DNA of 64,000 nucleotides from the NCBI GenBank assembly GCA_025363715.1, contig JANYLR010000031.1:1-64000 (forward strand), read 5' to 3'. Each line of letters starts with the position of its first letter. Position 1 is the stretch's first letter. The notes under the pieces were generated by a model that worked only from the letters and a program-made list of their open reading frames with translations, ran no database searches and was not told the DNA's origin. A program made the position numbers and the translations under genes. The stretch is from Holophagaceae bacterium. Lineage in GTDB: Bacteria; Acidobacteriota; Holophagae; Holophagales; Holophagaceae. This document shows, piece by piece, positions 35,449 through 44,000 of the stretch.

Positions 35449-37761
35449 TCAAGCCCGTCCGAGATGAGTCTTCAGCCCCTCGACGACGGCGGCCAGGAGC
35501 GCCTCAAACCTTCTCAGCAGGGGAAAAACGGATTCAGGAGGCCCATCCTGAATGGCGTTCTGTAAGTCCCTGGAGAGGTTGGAGAGCTGTGTGGCGCCGA
35601 TGGTTCCGGCCACGGCGATCATGGAGTGGGCATGTCTCGAGGCCGTTTCCATTTCGCCCAGAGCCAGAGCGCTCCGGATCTCCTCGGCGGTCTCTGGCTT
35701 GAGGATCAGGAAGCGGCCTAGCATCTTTTCATAGAGGGCCACGTTGCCTGAAAAGGAAGCCAGACCGGCTTCCCAGGAAAGAACCATCGGATGCACGGCC
35801 GGATTCCCTGCGCCCGGAACCGGAAAGGCGGCCTCGGTCGGGGGACCCCCCCCGTGGATCCATTTCGCCAGGGTGCCGAACAGCTCGTCGGGATTGATGG
35901 GCTTGGTGATGTAATCGTTCATGCCCAGGGCCAGGCAGCGCTCCCGCTCCGGTAGCATGGCGTGGGCGGTCATCGCCAGGATGGGCAGGTTGGCGAAGGC
36001 GGCCTCGCCGCGGAGTTGCCGGGTGGCCTCGTAGCCATCCATGACGGGCATCTGAAGATCCATCAACACCACATCAAAGGCTTCCGCATGCACTTTTTCG
36101 ATGGCCTCACGCCCATCCATGGCGAGGATGACTTCCATGCCCATGAGGGCCAGGAGCTCCATCGCCACCTCCTGGTTGAAATCGTTGTCCTCCACCAGCA
36201 GGATCCTCGCACCCTTCAGTCGAGCAAGATCTTCAGGGGTCACCGCCGGACTGGAGGGGGCTAAATGGGCAGGCGTCCTGCTCCCGAAGGCGTTGGTGAT
36301 GGCATCGAACAGCGAGGAAGGCGAAATGGGTTTGGTGAGGTAGCCGTCCAGTTGTTCTTCCTCCACCCGTCGGGCCACCTCCTCATCCCCATAGGCGGTC
36401 ACCATGATGATCCTGGGAATGGCGTGCGCATTCGGTTCCGCTCGGATCCGACGAGCGGCCTCGAACCCATCCTCATCGCCCAGGTGCCAATCCAGGAGCA
36501 CCAGATCGAATGACGCCTCCTGCAACGCCACGAAGGCCTCCTCGGCGGAAGCCACCATGGTGGTGGGATAGCCGAGGCCGGTGGCCAGTCCATGCAGGAT
36601 CAAGCGGGCGATGGGACTGTCATCCACGACCAGGATGCGAAGCCCCGCGAGGTCTTGCGTTGGGACATCCCGTGGCGCAGGCACCAGGTGCCCAAGCCCG
36701 AAGATGGCCGTGAAGAAGAATTCACTGCCGCGGCCCAGGGCGCTTTCCACCCATAGCTCGCCCCCCATCATGCCGACCAGGTGTTTGCTGATGGCCAGCC
36801 CCAAACCCGTGCCCGTGAACTTTCGGGTGCTGGAACTATCCACCTGGCTGAACGGCTGGAACAGCAGGCGGGTCTGGTCGGGCGACATGCCAATGCCAGT
36901 GTCCCGCACCGAAAACTTGAGCGTCACGCGGCCCTCCCCAGCCTGGATCTTGGTGACGGTGACCACGATCTCCCCGGTTTCGGTGAACTTCACGGAGTTG
37001 CTGCACAGATTGGTGAGCACCTGTCCGAGCCGCATAGGATCACCATCCAGACAAGGTGGTACGTCAGGAGCGATGTCTAGCAGGAATTCCAGGTTTTTCT
37101 TCGCGGATCGCATGCCCACCAGCTGCGTGACCTTCTCGAATTCCTCCTCCAGAAAGAATTCCTTGGTGTCCATCTGAAGTTTCCCGGCCTCGATCTTGGA
37201 GAAGTCCAGGATGTCGTTGATGATCCCCAGCAAGGAGTCCGCGGCTACCTTGGACTTCACCAAGTACTGCCGCTGCTTGTCCGTGAGGTCCGTCTGGAGG
37301 GCCAGGTGGGTGAGCACGGTGACCGCGTTCATGGGCGTCCGGATTTCATGGCTCATATTCGCCAGGAAGGAGCTCTTCATGCGGTTGGCCGCCTCGGCCG
37401 CTTCCTTGGCGCGCACCAGGTCCGCATTCGACAAATGGAGCTCCTCGGAACGAAGGGTGACCAGCTCCTCCAACCGGGCCTGATAGAGGGTGAGCTCCGA
37501 AAGGGCCCGTTCCCGGTCTGCCTCCAGACGGGAGCGGCGGTCCAGTTCATTCCGCAGCTCCAGGGTGCGCTTCTGCACTACCCGTCGCAGGGACCAGGAC
37601 CAGAGCGCCAGTCCTGTCAGAAGGATGATCCCGAGGATGGGCAGTCCCGCCAGGAGGACGCGCTGGAGGAGCTTCGAGTTGGTGGCCACGGCAAGCGGCT
37701 GCTGGGGCGGGTCCGCCCAGAGAGTCAAGGCGCATCCGACCAAAGCCAAAATCCGCAGCAT
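35449..37761 (-). CDS. Hybrid sensor histidine kinase with two receivers and an HPt domain
   Basis: Membrane phosphorelay protein of 770 residues: a first hydrophobic segment (1-15), about 20 periplasmic residues, TM (about 33-57), coiled coil (about 65-125), HisKA with active His138 in ANMSHEIRTPMNAV, ATPase domain (SNSVKFT, DTGIGM, GTGLGLAI), receiver 1 (DLVLLDWHLGDEDG), receiver 2 (DVVLMDLQMPVMDG) and a C-terminal HPt with His in SRHAHSMIAVAG. BvgS-type kinases carry large periplasmic domains; here almost none remains. The ATG at 37761 follows AGGG; the frame is open to a GTG at 37869. Confidence 0.88.
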   Translation of the reverse strand: MLRILALVGCALTLWADPPQQPLAVATNSKLLQRVLLAGLPILGIILLTGLALWSWSLRRVVQKRTLELRNELDRRSRLEADRERALSELTLYQARLEELVTLRSEELHLSNADLVRAKEAAEAANRMKSSFLANMSHEIRTPMNAVTVLTHLALQTDLTDKQRQYLVKSKVAADSLLGIINDILDFSKIEAGKLQMDTKEFFLEEEFEKVTQLVGMRSAKKNLEFLLDIAPDVPPCLDGDPMRLGQVLTNLCSNSVKFTETGEIVVTVTKIQAGEGRVTLKFSVRDTGIGMSPDQTRLLFQPFSQVDSSSTRKFTGTGLGLAISKHLVGMMGGELWVESALGRGSEFFFTAIFGLGHLVPAPRDVPTQDLAGLRILVVDDSPIARLILHGLATGLGYPTTMVASAEEAFVALQEASFDLVLLDWHLGDEDGFEAARRIRAEPNAHAIPRIIMVTAYGDEEVARRVEEEQLDGYLTKPISPSSLFDAITNAFGSRTPAHLAPSSPAVTPEDLARLKGARILLVEDNDFNQEVAMELLALMGMEVILAMDGREAIEKVHAEAFDVVLMDLQMPVMDGYEATRQLRGEAAFANLPILAMTAHAMLPERERCLALGMNDYITKPINPDELFGTLAKWIHGGGPPTEAAFPVPGAGNPAVHPMVLSWEAGLASFSGNVALYEKMLGRFLILKPETAEEIRSALALGEMETASRHAHSMIAVAGTIGATQLSNLSRDLQNAIQDGPPESVFPLLRRFEALLAAVVEGLKTHLGRA

Positions 37762-38002
37762 GGCGAGCCCTGCTGATTTCGCATCAGGCCAACCCTGCCG
37801 AGCAGGACCATCTTGCCTGGGGATGGCATCGGTCGGTGGAGGGATGGTCACATCATTAGCCTTGCGCACAGTCTCTTATCGGATATTCAGCGGGGAGTCT
37901 GAATCCGGGCTGTTGCGGCCTCTGGCCCAGGCCAGAGCTGTTTCCCTGACCCTGTTGCGGGCGATTCTTGCCGTGGCCGCCCAGGGAAGGCTGGCACGGG
38001 CT

Positions 38003-38033
38003 TTGACAGGACTCCTCTTTCGCCCAGTAGGAT
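38003..38033 (+). promoter_or_regulatory. Candidate sigma-70 promoter
   Basis: Perfect TTGACA (38003-38008) and TAGGAT (38028-38033) with a long 19-base spacer, about 26 bases upstream of the small CxxC protein gene. The spacer length lowers confidence. Confidence 0.4.
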
Positions 38034-38058
38034 GGGGACGCCCCACCCGTGGAGCCCT

Positions 38059-38220
38059 ATGTCTGCCGATCTGATCCCCCATGCGAAACTGATGGCCCTC
38101 TTGAGGCGCTTCATGATGGAGCATGCCAAATCCTCCACCCGGTCCATCTGCTTCTGCCCGATCTGTGTAGACGCGCGGAAGCTGATCGACAAGGCCCTGG
38201 GCGAAAAACCACTGGGCTGA
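38059..38220 (+). CDS. Small CxxC protein of unknown function
   Basis: 53-residue protein starting MSADLIPHAK with a CFCPIC cluster in the middle and otherwise helical, charged character. Codon use is like the neighbours and GGAG lies 4 bases before the ATG. The Cys pattern suggests metal binding or a redox role; no family is recognised. A short repeat fragment begins right at its stop codon. Confidence 0.5.
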   Translation: MSADLIPHAKLMALLRRFMMEHAKSSTRSICFCPICVDARKLIDKALGEKPLG

Positions 38221-38241
38221 GAGCGCCTGACAAAACCCCAC
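38221..38241 (+). repeat. Partial copy of the 25878-25930 palindrome arm
   Basis: The segment GCCTGACAAAACCCCACG differs at only two positions from GCCTAACAGAACCCCACG in the left arm at 25883-25900. Only one arm is present here. It begins directly at the stop codon of the small CxxC gene. Confidence 0.5.
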
Positions 38242-38275
38242 GATGCCCCGCGAGGGGCACGAGGCGAGGTGGGAT

Positions 38276-38515
38276 CTACTTGCTTCGGATCTGTCCCTCG
38301 GCATAGAAGCACTGCGGGTACCTGGCATACCTGCGCTCGAAGTTCTCCCAGGCCACCCGTTCCTCCCGTGCGAACTCCACCAGCAGGGGGTCTGGGCCAG
38401 GTTCGAACCGGCCTTCGGTGGCCCAAGCGCTGGGCAGGACAGGGTGTGAGGTGTTCCAGAGCAGGTATCCGAGCAGGAAGAGGGTGAGGATGATTGCACT
38501 CGCGAGCAGCCACAT
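38276..38515 (-). CDS. Small single-pass membrane protein
   Basis: 79 residues: an N-terminal transmembrane helix (about 3-20, LLASAIILTLFLLGYLLW) and a charged soluble tail rich in Arg, Glu and aromatics. A strong GAGGGGG ribosome site precedes the ATG. I do not recognise the family. Confidence 0.62.
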   Translation of the reverse strand: MWLLASAIILTLFLLGYLLWNTSHPVLPSAWATEGRFEPGPDPLLVEFAREERVAWENFERRYARYPQCFYAEGQIRSK

Positions 38516-38681
38516 CGGAACCCCCTCACAGAAATCTTTGGCGGACAGGTGTCAGGGAGACCGGTACCGGCAGCCCTCGGGTGGCTTAGCGGTTTCCGGG
38601 AATGAATTCTTGAGATTCAGGGCGCCCAAGGCTTCGCTTTTCGGAATGACACACGCAGCAGGGGGCTGGTTTGAGGGGGCC

Positions 38682-40142
38682 CTACTTCTGTCCCTCCAGG
38701 GAGACTTCCTTGGCGGTGAGGGCGGGGTCTGCGAAGGCGGCGGCATCCTTACCCCGGGCCTTGACGACGGTCTCCCCGATGACGATGGCCGCGAAGAACT
38801 CGTCCACCGACATAGCTGGCCCATCCACGCCCGAAACATCCGATTTGCCCATGGCGCTGGCCGTGGCCATTCCGATGGACTTGCCGAGGATGGTGAGCGT
38901 GTGGGCTCCCGAGTCCTTGGCGGTGACCACGCCCTGAAGGATGGGCCTCGCGTCATTGGTGGATTCCATGCGGGTGGCCACCATGGAGATTCCATCCCGA
39001 CCCAGCGTCCCCCGGACCTGCACCAACTGCCCGGCGGTGAGAGCAGCCAAGGTCACCCGCTGATCGGTCAGGGCATCCACCTTGATCAGGACGCCGTTGA
39101 CCTTGAAGCTTCCGGTTCCACCGGCGCCCACCACGGGTCCTGAGACGGCCCCCTGGAGGCGAATGTTGGCCCGGAAGGAGACCTTGCTGGCGGCCAGCGC
39201 GCCACTGACCCCGAGCACGCCCTCCACTTCCACCTTCACGCCCGCGACGAGATCATCGGGGACGCCCCCGCTCCAGGTGGTGCTGGGGCTGGTGGTCACG
39301 GAGATGCCGGCGACGATGAACTGGGTGGAACCGGTCGCCGAGGTGACGATGCCCTCAACCTCGGCTTCGCTCTGGGGCAAGCCCGGCAGCCGATCCTCGA
39401 TGGAAATACTGGCGGCTTCGATGACGTTCCCGGCCTGGACGGGCTTCAGGGAGCGGACCTCCACGAAGGAACCATTCGCGAGCCCAATCGGAAGGGTCGC
39501 GCCCCCCAGCAGGTTCACGGTGTAGGTGTCCGAGGGACCCGCATCGGGCGAAAGCTTGAGGGTGAAACCCGTGGCGCCCAGTGCCGAGACCATCCCCTTG
39601 AGCTCGAAGTCATCGGCCACGCCGGCCTGGTTCTTCTCGATGCGCGTGGCTCTGAGTCCGCCCCGATCATCGGGGACGCCAGACACGCGCACCCGGTCAT
39701 TCCCATGGATGGAGTCAAGCCGCGTGGTGTTGTCCTCGAACTCGGTGCTGTCATCCACGCGCACGGTCTGGCCACCCACCGACAGGGTGGAAGTGCCCAC
39801 GGATCCGACCTTCCCTTTGACCGCATCCTCGAACTCGATCTCGAGGGCCTCCCCGGTGTGGCCGTTGTGATGAGCCTTGACCTTCACCACCATGCCCGGT
39901 TTCAACTCCGTTTCGGTTTTCTGCGCCTTTTCGACGAGGATGGTGGCCCCGACCGTCGACAGGGTGAGGTTGTTGACCTGGATCGACCCGGCCGCTTGGG
40001 CTGTGATGGCTCCGGTGGTGAACTTGACGGGAGCCGGGGGAGTCGGGGTCGGAGTGGACGAGCTGCTCCCGGAAGAGGAACCCCCGCAGGCCGTCAGAAC
40101 GAGGATGGCGAGGGCAGCGGTGAGTTGGACAGGTGCTTTCAT
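38682..40142 (-). CDS. DUF5666-repeat lipoprotein
   Basis: Exported lipoprotein of 486 residues. The lipobox (LTACGG) is followed by a Ser/Thr/Pro linker and about five beta-rich repeats with the VxVxG...G motif typical of DUF5666 domains (for example VRVSGVPDDRGGLRATRIEK, VEVEGVLGVSGALAASKV). Such proteins are cell-surface or periplasmic and of unknown function. Start at ATG 40142 behind AAGGAGG; a longer frame to 40169 lacks a ribosome site. Confidence 0.82.
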   Translation of the reverse strand: MKAPVQLTAALAILVLTACGGSSSGSSSSTPTPTPPAPVKFTTGAITAQAAGSIQVNNLTLSTVGATILVEKAQKTETELKPGMVVKVKAHHNGHTGEALEIEFEDAVKGKVGSVGTSTLSVGGQTVRVDDSTEFEDNTTRLDSIHGNDRVRVSGVPDDRGGLRATRIEKNQAGVADDFELKGMVSALGATGFTLKLSPDAGPSDTYTVNLLGGATLPIGLANGSFVEVRSLKPVQAGNVIEAASISIEDRLPGLPQSEAEVEGIVTSATGSTQFIVAGISVTTSPSTTWSGGVPDDLVAGVKVEVEGVLGVSGALAASKVSFRANIRLQGAVSGPVVGAGGTGSFKVNGVLIKVDALTDQRVTLAALTAGQLVQVRGTLGRDGISMVATRMESTNDARPILQGVVTAKDSGAHTLTILGKSIGMATASAMGKSDVSGVDGPAMSVDEFFAAIVIGETVVKARGKDAAAFADPALTAKEVSLEGQK

Positions 40143-40354
40143 AGGGCCTCCTTGGCCGATAACCAACATGGATGTGGCGTGCTATCCAGGGTGGCTATCG
40201 CCAAGGTCTGGACCAGATCCGAAAATGAAAAGCCCGACCATCCGGTTCCCATGCATGGCGGTTCTGGTTAGCAGATTCGAAAATGCCAGGCCGATGGCGA
40301 TAGGGGACCGATCGCCCATCCCTTAGTCCGCAGACCCGCTAAACTGAACCCCGC

Positions 40355-40431
40355 GCGCCCATAGCTCAGGTGGATAGAGCAGCAGCCTTCTAAGCTGCAG
40401 GTCGCTGGTTCGAGTCCAGCTGGGCGCACCA
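40355..40431 (+). tRNA. tRNA-Arg (anticodon TCT)
   Basis: 77 bases with encoded CCA. Acceptor GCGCCCA pairs with TGGGCGC, D-arm AGCTCAGGTGGATAGAGC, anticodon stem GCAGC/GCTGC around CTTCTAA (TCT), T-arm CTGGTTCGAGTCCAG. A TAAACT hexamer at 40340-40345 could be its -10. Confidence 0.97.
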
Positions 40432-40451
40432 GCCGTGGATCGACGCTCGTT

Positions 40452-40625
40452 CTGGACTCGAACCAGCGAGTGGGATTGTGGAGGCGCGACACAAAGTCGC
40501 GCCGGAGCAAGACCGGCAGGTGGTGAAGCCAGATGTTGTTCGAGTCCAACTGGGCGCACCAACCTTGGGTCGATGCTCGTTCTGGACTCGAACCAGCGAG
40601 TGGATGGCAGAGCAAGGAGTACTGT
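40452..40625 (+). repeat. tRNA-associated element next to tRNA-Arg
   Basis: Starts with an exact inverted 17-nt copy of the tRNA-Arg T-arm (40452-40468; source 40403-40419), followed by GAGTGGGATTGTGGAGGCGC (40468-40487, one difference from the tRNA-Pro locus), a hairpin GGCGCGAC-ACAAA-GTCGCGCC, the block GCGCCGGAGCAAGACCGG, and a direct copy of the tRNA 3' end with CCA (40538-40561). A second inverted T-arm copy follows at 40582-40598. Segments 40408-40473 and 40538-40603 are a 130-bp-periodic duplication with five differences. Confidence 0.75.
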
Positions 40626-41042
40626 CAGCTCGATGGAGGAGCTGGACCTATGAACCTTGGTCAAACCATTTCTCTGAACGTTGGCCCGTGAAACCGTCAC
40701 AAGTTGCCATCTCGAAGCGCTGTCCCCCCAGGCGAGGGAAAAATATTCCGGTTCGGACATCTATCTGTGAAACAGGAGTTTGTGCATCCTGTTGGTCATT
40801 AGACTAGTTCATATGGACTAATCAACTTGAGAATACAGAACAATTAGGTAGATTGGGGGCGCTTGCGCTCCCATGGGAGTTGCGTATGCTCTCAACTTAC
40901 TTCGCAGAAAAATCTCGTTGGCAGCAAGAAGAATCACAAAGAAGGCCCACGGGATCAGGCGTGCCTGAACCCGCATTGTGAGGCTCGCCATCGAGGGTTC
41001 CGCGGCTCGCCCCAGATCGTTCCACTTTGAAGGATGTGCCAC
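40626..41042 (+). other. AT-richer leader region before the multiheme cytochrome gene
   Basis: No gene I can support. It contains a possible weak promoter, TTGAGA (40827-40832), 16-base spacer, TAGATT (40849-40854), then a short hairpin GGGGGCGCTTGCGCTCCC (40855-40872). That would leave a 5' untranslated leader of about 180 bases, long enough for regulation, but I see no known riboswitch. Confidence 0.35.
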
Positions 41043-44000
41043 ATGAGGGACCTGAAGACTAGGTGGTATCCGGGCCTGCTCGGGATGGTCTTCGGCCTCT
41101 TGGCCCTATTGGGATGTGGGGGCAGCAAGGGCTCCTCCGGCGTCAATCAGTACTATGGGAATTACCATCCAACGGGTTGGATGACGATCCATGGCGGACA
41201 GGCGGTCGCAGGCGTGGACGCCTGCAAGAAGTGCCACGAAATCTCCCTGATCAAGGTGGGCGCGGGCGTTCCGACCTGCATGACCACGGGGTGCCATCAC
41301 CAGGGCACGCCGGGGTACGCGGACGCGGCCATCCACGGCCCGCTGGCCAAGTCGGCCAGGACCTCCCCGTCCGGTGGAGGACTGATCTCCTGCCAGATCT
41401 GTCATGGTGATGACTTCACCGGCGGCGCTTCCGTCAAGGCCTGCGCCGCCTGCCATGGCGTGAGTGCCCCGCATCCGCACAAGCCCTGGCGCATCGCAGT
41501 CGGTTCCACCTGGACCCACGTCAACACCGACCCTTCCAATGCCGCCGCCTGTGCGCAGTGCCATTACCCCGGTTCGCCCAACAACCCGGCCCTGCATCCA
41601 CTCACACCCGCCCCTGCGGGAACCCAGCCGGGCTGCTTCAACCTGACCCTCTGCCACGGTGCCAATGCGGCTCCGCATCCCGTGCCGTTCTTGGCCGGCA
41701 TGACCGATTCCAAGCTGAACGGCCACTTCACGGTCACCGCCTCGGCCTTCGCCTCGGACTGCGCGACCTGTCACGCCTACACCGGGGTCTCACCGACCAC
41801 CTCCGCGCCCCTTTGCGAGGTCTGCCATCAATTGGCTGATCCCACGCTGCCCGGCACCCTTGCCGGAACCTGCCTCTCCTGTCATGCCGGAACCAGTGGT
41901 CTGCCGAAGGGGCCTGGTGGGACGGGCTTCCCCAGCATCGCCGGAGCCCATGCCAAGCACATGTCCCTGGCGACGGGGCTGACCTGCAATACCTGCCACG
42001 CCGGCAGCGGCAGCGGCACCGCCACCCACTATGACAATGCGAATGCCCGGATCTACGATCTCGCCGGTCCCGGCAGCGTGTCCGTGGATGCCCTGTACAA
42101 AGCGAAGACTGGCGGAACCCCGGCCTTCAACCTGTCCGCCCTGACCTGCTCCAACATCAGCTGCCACGGCGGCCAGGTGACGCCCAGCTGGGAATTCGGC
42201 ACGATCAACAGCAGCACCCAGTGCACGGCCTGCCACGCTGTGGCCAGCACGGCGGGAACGAGTACCCAGTACAACGATGCCTTTGGTCGCCACAGCCTCG
42301 GCTCGCACGATGCTACGAATTCCACGAATAATATCGCCTGCACCACCTGCCACAACATGGGCAACGGCTCACCCGGGGCCCTGGCCCACTTCAAGTACCT
42401 GAACACCACCGCCGTGGATGGCGCCGCGACGGGGACCCCCGTGGATCAGATGCCCAGCGGCACCATCGCCTTCAACCCAGCCATCGTCACGGGTGGCACC
42501 TATACGGTGACGAGCGCCTCCCAGGGTAGCGGCACCTGCGCCCTGACCTGCCACACCCACGTCCATACCAATGCCGTGAACGATTGGACCTCCATCGGCG
42601 TGCCCCACCCCATCCCGTTCCTTACGGGTCAGCTGGACACCCAGGGCAATGGCCATCTGATCGCCACGGCCGCCATTTTCGCGGCGGACTGCAGCACTTG
42701 CCACGCCTATTCGGGAACCTCGCCGAACCCGGCGTCCCCCCTCTGCTCGGTCTGTCATCTCCTCGCCAATCCCACCGTGGTCGCCACGGGGACCGGGACC
42801 TGCCTGTCCTGCCATGTGGGTCCATCCGGTCTGCCGAAAGGACCTGCGGGTACCGTGTTCCCCAGCATCCCCGGGTCCCACGCCAAGCACCTGAACCTGC
42901 CCACGACCTTGACCTGTAATACCTGCCATGCCGGCAGCGGCACGGGCACGGCCACCCATTACACGAATGCCAACACCCGGCTCGGGTCCATCTCGGGACC
43001 TGCCACCGTATCGATGGATGTTCTGTACAAGGCCAAGACTGGAGCCAATCCCACCTTCACCAGTGCCTCGCTCACCTGCTCCAACGTCAGCTGCCACGGC
43101 GGCCAGGCCACCCCCGGCTGGCAGGTCGGCACCCTCAATAGCGCCACCCAGTGCACAGCCTGCCACGGAGTGGCGAGCTCGGCTGGAACGAGCACCCAGT
43201 ACAACGACGCCTTCGGCCGCCATAGCATCGGCACGCACAACGCTACGAACGCTGCCAATGCCATCGCCTGCACCACCTGCCACAACATGGCCAATGGTTC
43301 GGCGGGGGCCCTGGCCCACTTCAAGTACCTGAACACATCGGCCGTGGATGCGGTCGCCACGGGCCTGCCGGCGGACCAGATGCCCAGCGGCACCATCGCC
43401 TTCAATCCGGCCATCGTCACGGGTGGCACCTACACGGTCACCAGCGCCACCCAGGGCAACGGTGGCTGTGCCCTGACCTGCCACACCCACATCCATGTCG
43501 CCACGGTGGAGACCTGGACCGCCAGCGGCGCGCCGCATGCCATACCGTTTCTATCGGGCCAGACAGACACCCAGGGCAATGGCCACCTGAACGCCACCGC
43601 GGCCATCCTCACCGCCGACTGTGGCATCTGCCACGCCTACTCGGGCACCTCCCCCATGGCCGCGGCGCCGCTCTGCAACGTCTGCCACAAGCTGGCCGAC
43701 CCCACCGTCGCCGGTACCAATACGGGAACCTGCCTCTCCTGCCATGCCGGCACCAGTGGCATGCCGAAGGGACCGGGGGGGACGGCCTTCCCCAGCCTGG
43801 CGGGCGCTCACCTGAAGCACATGAACCTGGGCACCGTCCTGACCTGCGATACCTGCCACGCGGGCAGCGGCACCGGGACCAACACCCACTACACCAATGC
43901 CAACGCGCGGATTGGAATCCCCCCGGGGCCAGCCCCCGTGGTGATCAGTGCCACCTTCAATGCCAAGAGCGGCAGCGCAACCTTCACACCGGCCTCCCTG

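Noticed and set aside
37876..38529. A 217-codon minus-strand frame
   Set aside because: It overlaps both the small CxxC gene and the small membrane-protein gene, each of which has a better ribosome site; the product is Ser/Arg-rich without motifs.
40818..41042. A 74-codon minus-strand frame before the cytochrome gene
   Set aside because: No ribosome site, start overlaps the cytochrome start region, and the sequence includes the candidate promoter; no family features.
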